This document shows, piece by piece, positions 13,301 through 20,889 of a stretch of DNA of 20,889 nucleotides. The position numbers and the translations under genes were made by a program. Within the stretch, counting starts at the first letter, position 1, and each line of letters opens with the position of its first letter. This DNA is from Phallusia fumigata (lineage: Eukaryota > Chordata > Ascidiacea > Phlebobranchia > Ascidiidae): positions 1-20,889 of the forward strand of contig QXVZ01012061.1 in the NCBI GenBank assembly GCA_008931825.1, in the 5' to 3' direction. Under the pieces are notes generated by a model that saw only the letters and a list, made by a program, of their open reading frames with translations, had not been told where the DNA came from and ran no database searches.

Positions 13301-15570
13301 CCTTTTTGTGTCTTTTCCCCACCAAGTGATGTTGCAGATGGTCTGGTCCAGTGCATCTTACATCACAGAGCTTCCAAAGCAGGGAAAATGGTTTACCAAC
13401 ATGACATACATATGTATTATGTATGCACAATAGTTGTGAAAACACTAATCACCATGATTAACCATACTATTGTTTTCGAATGTTTTTTATTGATACCTTT
13501 AGCATCACTAAAGGTTAAAAGTCCAGGGATGACCAAAAAGTCGCTAATGAGCTGCATCCATCTCTTTGCAACTATGTGTAAGACGCTTTATACTTCATCA
13601 AGTGTGTGCGTGTCAATGAACTGGTTTCTGAATGTCATGTGATGTGGCTCTTCAGATTTTTGCTTTTTTAGATGTGGCTCTAGCATGAGGTAAGTTTGGC
13701 CATCGCTGTTGTAGGTCAATAAAATCGTTGAGTTTGACAAAAGCAGTGTTACATGTTACGTGTTTTGCAAATTTTCCATTTTTTGGAAAACAGGTATTAC
13801 TTGAAAAATTGGATTCAAAAAGTAAACACACCACAGGATTTTTTTTGCTATTTTGTTAATCATGTATTGATGTATGGCCTTTGTGATGTTTTACACCTTT
13901 GAAAACACCAGTATTGATGCATATTACTTCGGCTTTTTCAAAATAGTAGGTGCTCTTTACAATAGGGTTTGCAAACTTTAAAGTAGAATAAGTCCTGGAC
14001 CAGTAACATAACTTTGAATATAATATCCATGTTTAAAAATACTGTGTTGTTCGAACTATTGTTTTTTTTATGTTACCTTTCCACAGAAAGCATCATACAT
14101 ACAACCATAAAGAATAAACCTGAGCATGTCAATTTTTTACTGGACTTTTAAGTGACATACGTCTACACCATTGTAGTTTAATGGCAAAGATTTTTTTTGT
14201 AGTTTCATTTTTGCCTGATGTATTAAGACTTTAAACCAGCCATAGTTTGAATATCACATTCTTACAAAGCCCATTTCAGGTTGGTAAATACACACACCAC
14301 AAATTATTTTGTACCTAATTTGTTCCTGTGTTATTGTGTGTGTTATACCCTACAGTCGGTACTCAACGAGTGTTAGGCTGTTTGTTTATTTCACTTCTGT
14401 AACCAAACAGAAGACCAACCTCTTCAGGTTGCAATTACATTGTGAATCCACTGCAAAAGTTCAATCATTATTGTCACATTTTTTAGTAGGAAGGGTTGCA
14501 CTTCCAGTGTGAAAATGTTTGTTATATCTAGCAAAATTCCTCAACACATTCAATAGTTTTTATACCCACAATTGTTATGATGTGTTTTTTTTTAAGCAAA
14601 AAGATCTATTTACCTCACACACAAAAGCATTCTTAACATAGTTTGGTGGTTGCCATTTTTGCTTCTTTCTTGGTTCAACTGTAACACACAGGTAGTATTT
14701 GAATTGCTACATTGGTAAATATTGCTGGTCACAATGCAAACAGACATGTTGCAATCCAAACTGGGTATAACGTTTATGCTCAATGGTGAAGGAAACAATG
14801 TAAATGACATAAACTTATGTTTTAGTCAAACAACAAAATCAGCTTGTTTTGCATTGGTCCAAATACACAATAAACAACAATTGATAAAACTTACAACTGG
14901 GTACGGTACAAATGGTAGATTTAGCAGTTTTTAAAAATTTAATCACCAGGGAAATTTGGGTCACGAGGAAACAGAGTGAAATATTTACCTGATGTAAATA
15001 TAGCAACTCTGGATGGAGTTGGACTCTGTGGTTGTACATGGTGCTTTATTGACTGCTGAGCAAGGTGCTTCAGCACACCGCCCACAGCTTTTGGATGTGT
15101 TGGTTTCGTCACCTCATTCATGCCTTTAAAAGTTATTGTTACATTGTTTTGATGTTGTACCACAAAGAGTTTTGGACTGTGGTACTTTTATCATGCAATT
15201 TGCAAAGTTTTATAGAAGTTTTCCAGTTGTAATATTAATTAATAGTGCTAAATTTACTTTCTATGTTGTGCTAATTTTTCATAAACATCGTTTACTCATG
15301 CCATTTTGGCTTCGTAGTTTATTTTAGATACACAGTTTTTAGTTTTTGTAACCAATAAAGTCAATGCAAACGTATCCATGTTTAACAAAACTGCTGCGAT
15401 TCCAATTTTTTGTGATACTCAACAAAGACTGTAGATTAGTGTGCCACATAATACAGTACCTTCCAACAACAGTATTTATTAACATAGAGCTGATGATTAA
15501 GAAAATATAGCTTTTACAAAAAGACAAAATTCTCTCTTTAGTAGATTGACCACTAACCTGTGGGCTCCAT
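1..15570 (-). CDS. Two-finger U1-type zinc finger / coiled-coil / RS-rich protein (16 exons, 3' end beyond window)
   Basis: The spliced gene was rebuilt by eye. Coding exons in transcript order: 15558-15570, 14989-15123, 14614-14678, 13302-13370, 12870-12903, 10186-10281, 9474-9604, 8036-8185, 7829-7896, 6805-7076; then, present twice, 6348-6399 (or 3270-3321), 5898-6059 (2815-2976), 5693-5774 (2610-2691), 4918-4988 (2204-2274), 4488-4525 (1761-1798), and the RS exon 1360 to <1. Every junction has AG/GT and every phase agrees. The start is MEPTGMNEV. Residues ~70-92 form finger 1 (CX2CX12HX5H) and ~155-176 finger 2 (CX2CX11HX5H). Residues ~254-344 are a Glu/Lys/Arg coiled coil, and from ~480 on the protein is Ser/Arg/Asp-rich. 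Known family behaviour: fingers of this U1/JAZ/matrin class usually bind dsRNA or RNP. A nuclear RNA-processing role is therefore inferred. I do not recognise an ortholog; ZNF318, ZNF638 and ZFR-type proteins share parts but not this domain order. Confidence 0.85.
1761..3321 (-). CDS. Second copies of zinc-finger exons 11-15 (left repeat unit)
   Basis: Exons 3270-3321, 2815-2976, 2610-2691, 2204-2274 and 1761-1798 repeat the right-unit exons with the same lengths (52, 162, 82, 71, 38 nt), the same splice sites and no frameshift. By eye the five pairs differ at 12 of 405 bases: 8 synonymous and 4 replacements (Ser/Ala twice, Ser/Pro, Arg/His). They lead into the complete RS exon, so this unit supplies the continuous 3' part of the gene. 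They look like alternative alleles rather than extra exons. Confidence 0.8.
3485..3665 (-). mobile_element. tRNA-derived SINE-like repeat (left unit)
   Basis: On the minus strand, 3664-3594 resembles a tRNA gene: GCCAAGATGGCTGAGTGATT matches a Ser/Leu-type A-box region, and GGTTCTAATCC about 45 nt later matches the B box GGTTCGANTCC. A non-tRNA body follows, with a ggagcaa...ttgctcc inverted pair. The body end is approximate. It sits in the intron between exons 10 and 11. Confidence 0.6.
3679..3679. other. Ambiguous base N at duplication junction
   Basis: One of only two N characters seen in the window. It separates the two copies of the 2.7-kb repeat exactly and probably marks a contig join of unknown or negative length. 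Confidence 0.85.
3680..4079 (-). CDS. Zinc-finger gene, 5' part of RS exon (right repeat unit, cut at N)
   Basis: The 5' 400 nt of the RS exon encode SSVVETFPSKTSEHRISPNR followed by a long Ser/Arg/His/Asp region ending near PSHSDRE. The exon then stops abruptly at the N at 3679. Beyond the N the frame runs into SINE and intron sequence and stops near 3646. Compared with 964-1360 it has one extra Ser codon in a Ser run. Confidence 0.85.
4110..4168. mobile_element. hAT-like element end (remnant)
   Basis: It starts CAGCGGTTCCCAACCTGGGG, a sequence typical of hAT termini, then has the palindrome TGGGGTCGCGACCCCA and a further GGGTCGCG. The left unit has a more decayed version at 1386-1446. No matching opposite end was found before exon 15, so this is a fragment or an end whose partner has decayed. 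Confidence 0.4.
4488..4525 (-). CDS. Zinc-finger gene, exon 15, 38-nt small exon (copy in right repeat unit)
   Basis: This 38-nt exon lies between acceptor cactctag and donor gtgaat. It encodes TVSRSPINSVKS (TVSHSP in the copy at 1761-1798). It is the only candidate found in this intron that converts the phase-2 end of exon 14 into the phase-1 start of the RS exon. Confidence 0.7.
4918..4988 (-). CDS. Zinc-finger gene, exon 14 (copy in right repeat unit)
   Basis: This 71-nt exon encodes MKADARQILSTALWNETDDN-PHAG. The copy at 2204-2274 reads MKSDARQ...NSHAG (two replacements, one silent change). Only the phase-0 reading is open. Acceptor tatttttag, donor gtaagc. Confidence 0.8.
5069..5452. 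mobile_element. 384-bp hAT-type MITE
   Basis: Ends are TAGGGTTGCAAAC on the left and, inverted, TAGGGTTGCCAACC on the right. It is flanked by the perfect 8-bp direct repeat ACTAGAGG (5061-5068 and 5453-5460). Left repeat copy has one ACTAGAGG at 2373-2380 and no element, i.e. a true empty site. An 8-bp duplication with TAGGG-type ends is characteristic of hAT elements. The interior has no credible transposase, so the element is non-autonomous. Its right part contains repeated AAAGGAC/GTCCTTT motifs able to fold. Confidence 0.9.
5693..5774 (-). CDS. Zinc-finger gene, exon 13 (copy in right repeat unit)
   Basis: This 82-nt exon encodes LEEIIGDKPITENERIIKT and ends ALEK. The copy at 2610-2691 has two synonymous differences only. 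Acceptor tgttgcag, donor gtaagc. Confidence 0.85.
5898..6059 (-). CDS. Zinc-finger gene, exon 12 (copy in right repeat unit)
   Basis: This 162-nt exon runs phase 2 to 2 and encodes YVKESMVTDALIQDANDRNA, then a helical region ending LQRKRFKTSLK. The copy at 2815-2976 differs at three bases, one of them a Ser/Ala change. Confidence 0.85.
6348..6399 (-). CDS. Zinc-finger gene, exon 11 (copy in right repeat unit)
   Basis: This 52-nt exon encodes EKEKMLLKLQEKEEAS and continues the charged helix. The other copy at 3270-3321 has three differences, all synonymous. Acceptor ctattcaacag, donor gttagt. Confidence 0.85.
6560..6745 (-). mobile_element. tRNA-derived SINE-like repeat (right unit)
   Basis: This is the second copy of the SINE-like sequence at 3485-3665. 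Its tRNA-like head is at about 6745-6675 with the same A-box-like and B-box-like motifs. It is an intact repeat head rather than a functional tRNA gene, because no acceptor-stem pairing or anticodon arm is evident. Confidence 0.6.
6805..7076 (-). CDS. Zinc-finger gene, exon 10 (charged coiled coil)
   Basis: This 272-nt exon runs from acceptor attcttcttcag to donor gtaagt and encodes an almost uninterrupted Glu/Lys/Arg helix (for example RERKRLLWEKEEREKREKEL). It ends ENLLDMICK. Low-complexity charged helices like this usually form single alpha-helices or coiled coils. It lies just outside the duplicated segment, so it is present only once. Confidence 0.9.
7829..7896 (-). CDS. Zinc-finger gene, exon 9
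   Basis: This 68-nt exon begins NAKIGGPSSDDRMTEK and ends in phase 2 before a consensus gtaagt. Of two overlapping donors, only the one giving phase 2 fits exon 10. Confidence 0.8.
8036..8185 (-). CDS. Zinc-finger gene, exon 8
   Basis: This 150-nt exon runs phase 0 to 0 from acceptor ggtttgtag to donor gtaagt. It encodes EKFHPQRYEKTPWVIKKDKG and a mixed charged region ending IGKVKVV. It follows finger 2 directly, and no further domain is recognised. Confidence 0.85.
8186..9473. other. Intron between zinc-finger exons 7 and 8
   Basis: AT-rich, 1.3 kb. No ORF, repeat or RNA gene that I can support. Confidence 0.5.
9474..9604 (-). CDS. Zinc-finger gene, exon 7 (finger 2)
   Basis: This 131-nt exon carries the whole second finger: GLEFVTEVVNEDYEVYHC, then a second Cys after two residues, His after 11 more and His after 5, followed by RKKHM. 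The GLEFV lead-in before a U1-like finger resembles the module in ZFR-type RNA-binding proteins (family knowledge). Acceptor ttattgtag, donor gtaaga. Confidence 0.9.
10186..10281 (-). CDS. Zinc-finger gene, exon 6 (linker)
   Basis: This 96-nt exon runs phase 1 to 1, from acceptor ggttttcag to donor gtaaat. It encodes a polar Gln/Ser/Ala-rich linker (ENSSLEAQASQQPVAK...) joining the two fingers. Confidence 0.8.
10282..12869. other. Large intron of zinc-finger gene
   Basis: About 2.6 kb with no supported gene; the open frames here are short and lack composition or splice support. It holds the hairpin at 12341-12399 and, near 11650-11745, a sequence resembling a decayed transposon end (tagaggtagaccaatatg then aaggccgatacc). 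Confidence 0.5.
12341..12399. repeat. Intronic hairpin-forming inverted repeat
   Basis: GCACAGCT then TTGTCAC pair with GTGACAA and AGCTGTGC, giving 15 base pairs with an 8-nt bulge on one side and a ~20-nt loop. It lies in the 2.6-kb intron between zinc-finger exons 5 and 6. It could be a decayed MITE or a structured RNA; nothing identifies a family. Confidence 0.45.
12870..12903 (-). CDS. Zinc-finger gene, exon 5 (34 nt)
   Basis: Short exon encoding NVQKINGEDQP between ttcaacag and gtaaaa. It moves the phase from 0 to 1, as the next exon requires. Confidence 0.75.
13302..13370 (-). CDS. Zinc-finger gene, exon 4 (finger 1)
   Basis: This 69-nt exon runs phase 0 to 0 and encodes LCDVRCTGPDHLQQHLVGK followed by RHKK. 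With exon 3 it completes C-X2-C-X12-H-X5-H, the spacing typical of U1/JAZ-type dsRNA-binding fingers rather than classical DNA-binding ones (X12/X3). Flanked by ggaag acceptor and gtgata donor. Confidence 0.85.
13371..14613. other. Intron between zinc-finger exons 3 and 4
   Basis: About 1.2 kb, AT-rich. Contains TAGGGTTTGCAAAC at about 13964, like the MITE end seen at 5069, but without a paired end. No gene is supported. Confidence 0.5.
14614..14678 (-). CDS. Zinc-finger gene, exon 3 (start of finger 1)
   Basis: This 65-nt exon lies between ttacag and gtaaat. It encodes a basic stretch (EPRKKQKWQPPNYVKNAF) and ends with VCE, which supplies the first cysteine of finger 1. The split of the finger across exons 3 and 4 is phase 0. 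Confidence 0.85.
14989..15123 (-). CDS. Zinc-finger gene, exon 2
   Basis: This 135-nt exon runs phase 1 to phase 1 and encodes MNEVTKPTHPKAVGG onward to a basic, Pro/Gln-containing linker ending IFTS. Acceptor is ttttaaag and donor is gtaaat. No known domain is visible. The acceptor pyrimidine tract is weak. Confidence 0.75.
15558..15570 (-). CDS. Zinc-finger gene, coding exon 1 (13 nt)
   Basis: This tiny first coding exon, ATGGAGCCCACAG, is followed by gttagt. It ends in phase 1 and joins the next exon to read MEPTG-MNEV. The ATG of the next exon (MNEV) is an alternative start if this exon is not used. Upstream AGs near 15584 and 15594 could be splice or trans-splice acceptors. Confidence 0.6.
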
Positions 15571-15614
15571 TTTGATCTATTGCAGACTGGCTTTGAAAAT
15601 TGTCTTTTACCAAG

Positions 15615-15620
15615 TTTATT
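15615..15620 (-). terminator. Candidate polyadenylation signal AATAAA for PP2A
   Basis: AATAAA on the minus strand, about 380 nt after the PP2A stop and only about 45 nt before the first ATG of the zinc-finger gene. If used, the PP2A 3' end would nearly abut the next transcript. Confidence 0.4.
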
Positions 15621-15996
15621 TGCTATAGGAACCTACTATGAATAACTTTTTTTCTGCTTAAATATGTTAACCAACAAAAGTTCTTTTTCTCTAAACATAC
15701 AAACATCATTTGACTAGGGTTATATGTACAAATGAACGCAAAACAACCATGTGAATTTACACTTCTATTTTTGGTGACATTACATACAGCATCATATATA
15801 ATTGCTAAACATACAAAAGGATTACAACACTCAAACATATTGATGACAAAGCAAAACCATTTTGAACTAGCAAGATATTAAAGATTTTTGAACTGCACAG
15901 AGTTGTAATTCAGTTGTATGGAAACATACACCTGTTGCAAAACAAGGCGATTTTTCTACAGATTGACTGGTAAACGAAAAAACAATTTGTAACTTC

Positions 15997-17118
<1,122 letters not shown>

Positions 17119-17119
17119 G

Positions 17120-18431
17120 TCTGCTGCCAACCTTTTGCAAAGATTTCATCATCATTGACACAGCTTGTTAACAAACAACGGAGCAAATACGTTTTCACAA
17201 ACCACACTAATATAAAATTCGGGTTTCAAGGCACCACCTAACGTTCAGAAATCGATTAATTTCCGGTCCAAACTGTAGGTTCACAACGTTTAATGTAACA
17301 TTGCAGAACAAATTTAAAAACATATAAATCTTTAACTGATTTTTTATCAAAAAAAATATTGATCTTTAACCGATTTTTTTTACAGATTCTGTTCAATAAA
17401 CCATTGAATATTTAAGACTTTTCATACTTTCACTAAAAACAATGTCACGAAGTCGATTGCGCACAGCCAAGTAGCAAGTAGCAACAGATTCACTGTGAAC
17501 CAAGTTTTGAAAATCGTTCCAGAACCCATATACAGGATTTTAAAATTCTTTTAGACCTAATTTACAATATTGGTTACAGACAGTTGGCATACTGATTAGA
17601 GTGTGACTTCTATAAGTGCGAATGCGTTGATTGCTTGATTTTGTCACGATTTTTTATTTTGCCAAAGTAGCCTTACAACCCATGCTCATTTAAAAGCACC
17701 ACAAAAATCAACAAACAAGCTGCGCCTTTTCTTCTCACCCAGGGTTGCCAGATTTTTACCAAGCAGTGAAGCCAAATGTAGAATGAAAATAACATAAACG
17801 CATAAAGATAATATATCATAGGCTGATGAAAAAAATGAGTTGTCTCTTATACACTACGGCCGTAATTGAGATCCCCCCTGACATTTTTACTAAAACAAGC
17901 CAAAAAAATATTTGTAGCAATATTGGCGTCCCTTAATGCAGCACAGTTTGGAAACTCAAAACATCTTTACCATCCCTTAAAATATTCGGTTGGCTACGCC
18001 GCTATCTGCAATACAAAACATATGTGAGCCTGTAGAATTTTAAGATTAGGCATCAAATATTTTTTGTGCTTGCGAGTAAACGAAAAAAACATTTTTGGTG
18101 CTGAAGCTTTCCAAACCCTCTGTAAAACTGAGACTGATTCGATTTCTGCTTTCCACCGGAATAATATATTGGAGATTAGCTGAACCCAGATGCATGCTTT
18201 AATCCGTGGATCAACATAAATCGGGTTTATGCATTCGACCGTTACAATATCAGTATAGGGGGCTAGAGCTGGGTATATATTTCCTCGCAACTATATTATA
18301 TTTCCTTTGTGGGGCCCCTACATCCACCCTCCTAACGAATTTCCGGAGAACTTGCAAAAGCAATTGACATCCATTTGTTTTTCTTCTCACCATGCTTGCT
18401 GTCTATATGTTGTATTGGTTTATTACTCGAT
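17120..18431. other. Intergenic region, PP2A to MITE
   Basis: AT-rich with no convincing exon on either strand. Near 17742 there is AGGGTTGCCAGATTTTT, similar to one end of hAT-type elements, but no matching opposite end was seen. Confidence 0.5.
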
Positions 18432-18439
18432 GTCTGTTG

Positions 18440-18592
18440 CAATGGCGTAGCCAGCCCACAATTTTGAGGGGAGCCAAGTAACCCAACTTAATGTAAAACT
18501 TAGGGATGTTTTTTCAGGTGTAGCCTACTTCAATGTACAATTTGAAATTTGGAAGGGGGCCATGTCCTTACGTCTCCCTTGGCTACGCCTTG
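18440..18592. mobile_element. 153-bp hAT-like MITE
   Basis: Ends are CAATGGCGTAGCCA and, inverted, CAAGGCGTAGCCA (one-base indel). The 8-bp flanks GTCTGTTG at 18432-18439 and 18593-18600 are identical, as expected for a hAT target duplication. There is no coding capacity. The element lies in the intergenic region between the PP2A and LCCL-EGF genes. Confidence 0.8.
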
Positions 18593-18716
18593 GTCTGTTG
18601 TGTAGTTACAAATTTGACCAAAGTTAAAATAATGGAAAAACTAATTGTTAACGAAAAGCCCCAATTTGTACGATTAGTGTTGTTGATAACAGGTACTACC
18701 CGTGGATTAATACAGA

Positions 18717-18776
18717 AACGTTTATAAATGCGCGAAACTGCCGCCGCACAGCGCGAACGGCAGTTTGTAAACGTTT
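18717..18776. repeat. Nested inverted repeat, CpG-containing
   Basis: Outer arms AAACGTTTA (18717-18725) and TAAACGTTT (18768-18776) enclose inner arms AAACTGCCG (18735-18743) and CGGCAGTTT (18758-18766). All four are perfect. The middle is GC- and CpG-rich in an AT-rich setting. It is located 317 bp upstream of the LCCL-EGF ATG and overlaps a TTTATAAAT sequence. Confidence 0.7.
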
Positions 18777-19082
18777 TTACCACCCTTGTGTCGACTTCCT
18801 CTAACAAAAAGGAAATCACTCAAGGGAAGTTTATGGTGGCGTCGGTCGCACTTTGCTCTGTAATCCTTTCTGAAGGTGTGTCAGAAGATATGTATCCGCT
18901 CAGCAGTAGGTGAATGCTGGGATGTTTACAGAAAACTGTTTCGTGTTATAGCAAAAGGACCGTTTGGCAACCATTTTTCGGTTCTTATATTTTGTGTTCG
19001 TTTCAGATAAAGTATGGGTCAGCCTACGGACAATTTTATTCTGTGGTACAGTGAAGTTTACTGTAGTCGTGTTCTTGTCGCC

Positions 19083-19090
19083 ATCTTCAG
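19083..19090 (+). promoter_or_regulatory. Strong splice/trans-splice acceptor 2 nt before LCCL-EGF start codon
   Basis: The pyrimidine-rich cttgtcgccatcttcag immediately precedes ACATG. A leader of two bases before ATG after splicing is typical of spliced-leader trans-splicing, as known in tunicates. A 5'-UTR intron is the alternative. Confidence 0.45.
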
Positions 19091-19092
19091 AC

Positions 19093-20462
19093 ATGTTTAC
19101 ATTTAAAGCGTTGTTAAGTTTAGTAATCGTATTTGGCATTTCAGCCTTGACGGATTCCAAGGTCGTTTTAAGTGAGTATTTGTTTTCTAAAACGTCTACA
19201 CGGGATGTCCAGTAGGATAAACCCTCTTTAATTTTTCACTTTCTATATTTTCGTTTTCAGTAACCTGTGGGACGTCGTTTTCTGGATTACAAAACTTAAT
19301 CAGCGTCCTAGTATGTCCAACAGGATGTGTTTCATCAGCCACAACGCTTTGCGGCACAGATAAGTTCTCCAAAGGAAGCGTTTGTCTTGCAGCAATTCAT
19401 AGCGGAATGATAACGGGTTTGCATGCTTTTGTACACATACATGAAAGGCTGTTATTTAATACAGCTTCCTGCTCTGTACTTTGGGAGATAGTTTTTATCA
19501 CAAAATTCATATCTTACACCAAAGATGAGTGAACTGGTTCCCGAGAGGGATTTTGAAGTTCAACACTATATTGTTTACAGTTTCTGGAGGTGCTGTAACT
19601 GTTTTAAAAACAACGGGGCTTGCTTCGTATTCAGGCTCGTCTAAAAATGGAGTTGTGAGCTCAGCATGCGGAATATCAAACGTGTCTTACGTCTTTGCTA
19701 GTAAGTAACTTTTGGGGGAATTTATGGTTAAGACATTTACAATTTTACCACACTGCAGTTTTTGTGCACAGGAAGTCCTGTAAGTAATACTTACTATTCA
19801 CGATTGCAGCCACCTGGGTGTACCAGCACCACCGACAGTAAGTTGTGATTTTATTGTCAGGATACTGAGCATTGCAACGAATGTCCAAGTTTTAGTTACC
19901 ACTATCGATCATAGCCAAAGCCTCGTAGGATTTTGATTTTTTTTAACTGTGCGGTTGATTTCAATGCTTTTGCGCCAGCAAATATTGATGTGTCGTACTG
20001 TTTTCAAAGAATGTATGCAAACCATTTCTAGATATAGTCGTTTGATGCTTGGACCATGCTGTTAAAGATAATATAAGAGAAATTAGCAACAACAACATAT
20101 GGTAATAATTCGTCAACTGTTNTATCGATCATAGCCAAGGCTAGTAGGATTTTGATTTTGTTAACTGTGCGATTGATTTCAATGCTTTGGCTCCAGCAAA
20201 TATTGATGTGTCATGCTGTTTTCAGAGAATGTATGCAAACCATTTCTAGATATAGTCGAATGATGCATGGACCATATGCTATTAAAGATAATATAAGAGA
20301 AATTAGCAACAACAACAAATGGTAATAGTTCGTCAACTGTTTATCCAGCAATCAACGCCTGCCTAGTTAACCCGTGTCTCAACAACGGAACATGCCACGA
20401 TATCTACAATGGGTTTTACTGCACCTGTCGTCTTGGTTTTACAGGATTATCGTGTGAAACTG
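19093..20462 (+). CDS. Secreted LCCL-EGF domain protein (5' part; continues past window)
   Basis: Exons: 19093-19171, 19261-19416, 19581-19700, 19772-19779, 19810-19837, 20349-20462, all with GT-AG sites and matching phases; at least 168 residues. Residues 1-18, MFTFKALLSLVIVFGISA, are a signal peptide. Residues ~28-118 are an LCCL domain, recognised from CPTGC, the SVCLAAIHSGMITG motif, SGGAVTV and YSGSSKNGVVS. A Pro/Thr-rich linker with one Cys (125) follows. Residues 131-168 are an EGF domain with all six Cys (135, 140, 146, 155, 157, 166); it fits the O-fucose consensus (C-LNNG-T-C) and the Asp/Asn hydroxylation consensus, but lacks the usual calcium-binding start. NVS and NGT are possible N-glycosylation sites. 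The protein is therefore extracellular (cochlin/vitrin-like modules), with matrix or recognition roles as inference. A further exon may start at 20879. Confidence 0.85.
19772..19779 (+). CDS. 8-nt microexon of LCCL-EGF gene
   Basis: GAAGTCCT lies between gtgcacag and gtaagt. Its eight bases bring the phase from 1 to 0 so that the next 28-nt exon (PPGCTSTTD) ends in phase 1, as the EGF exon needs. Exons 4 and 5 together are 36 nt, so skipping both also keeps frame. Using a cag 13 nt upstream instead breaks the frame. Confidence 0.65.
19903..20121. repeat. 219-bp direct duplication, copy 1
   Basis: Starts TATCGATCATAGCC and ends CGTCAACTGTT just before an N. Lies in the intron before the EGF exon and is repeated at 20123-20341 with a small number of substitutions and indels. 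Confidence 0.92.
20123..20341. repeat. 219-bp direct duplication, copy 2
   Basis: Starts TATCGATCATAGCC directly after the N at 20122 and ends at CGTCAACTGTTT, where the EGF exon acceptor follows. Same orientation as copy 1. Confidence 0.92.
20349..20462 (+). CDS. EGF-domain exon of LCCL-EGF gene
   Basis: A phase 1-1 exon of 114 nt encoding exactly one EGF module (INACLVNPC...CRLGFTGLSCET), the classical arrangement for shuffled EGF domains. Acceptor tttatccag, donor gtaaga. Confidence 0.9.
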
Positions 20463-20889
20463 GTAAGATACTGTGGTGTACTGCAGTTCACATAAGCAGC
20501 GGTAGGCAAAGTTACTATTTTTGCACCAATGCAGAGTCAAAGTGTTTGAAATTAACCCACATTATTTCATGACATAACAATTTGGGTTGAATGCATTCAA
20601 AAATCACCAGCGGTAAACGATGGTTCGAGCCAAATTGGTATACTAGCCAGACTGTTTTTGCCGACCTTTGATTATGGTGATTTGTTTTACAAATGCAATT
20701 TAGCTAAAATTTTGGTGCTAATACAATTCTGCTCAAAAATATTTTGCATAAAAATCTCTGCTTGAATGTCACAAATCATATTTTTATCGTCGCCCTTGCA
20801 ACTGCGAATGCTTATGAGTGTAGCAAAGAATGCCAGTTTAGATAATATCATAATTTTAAACAGTTGTTTTATGTCCAGCGCATACAATA

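Noticed and set aside
17742-17765. AGGGTTGCCAGATTTTT as a hAT element end
   Set aside because: No inverted partner within reach; could be chance or a solo remnant.

Overview
This is a eukaryotic, AT-rich window with many introns. No prokaryotic features are present. Splice sites are canonical GT-AG and the introns run from tens of bases to about 2.6 kb. The gene content is metazoan: a PP2A catalytic subunit, a secreted LCCL-EGF protein and a large nuclear-type zinc-finger/coiled-coil/RS protein. Abundant short hAT-type MITEs and two near-identical but diverged copies of the same segments suggest a highly heterozygous marine invertebrate. A solitary ascidian (Ciona-like) fits best, but this is inference and the species cannot be fixed from sequence alone.

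Layout, left to right. (1) Positions 15570 to <1, minus strand: one large gene that I assembled by hand from 16 coding exons whose phases all fit. It encodes two U1/JAZ-type C2H2 fingers, a charged coiled coil, short helical exons and a long Arg/Ser/Asp-rich exon that is still open at the window edge (at least 930 residues). (2) Positions 964-3678 and 3680-6759 are two copies of the same ~2.7 kb part of this gene (last six exons), with a single N exactly at the join. Copy 2 carries a 384-bp hAT-type MITE with a perfect 8-bp target duplication, and copy 1 has the empty site. (3) 15997-16956, minus: intronless PP2A catalytic subunit, 427 bp upstream of the zinc-finger gene on the same strand. 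(4) 17.0-19.0 kb: intergenic, with a 153-bp MITE and a nested inverted repeat. (5) 19093 to the right edge, plus strand: a secreted protein with signal peptide, LCCL domain and EGF domain, including an 8-nt microexon that is needed to hold frame. Its fifth intron holds a second direct duplication (219 bp), again with a single N at the join.

Both N characters sit exactly between direct repeats. The simplest reading is that both duplications are unmerged overlapping contig ends (two haplotypes placed end to end), not biology. If so, the true locus is about 3 kb shorter, the zinc-finger gene is intact, and the paired copies directly show allelic variation, including a polymorphic transposon insertion.
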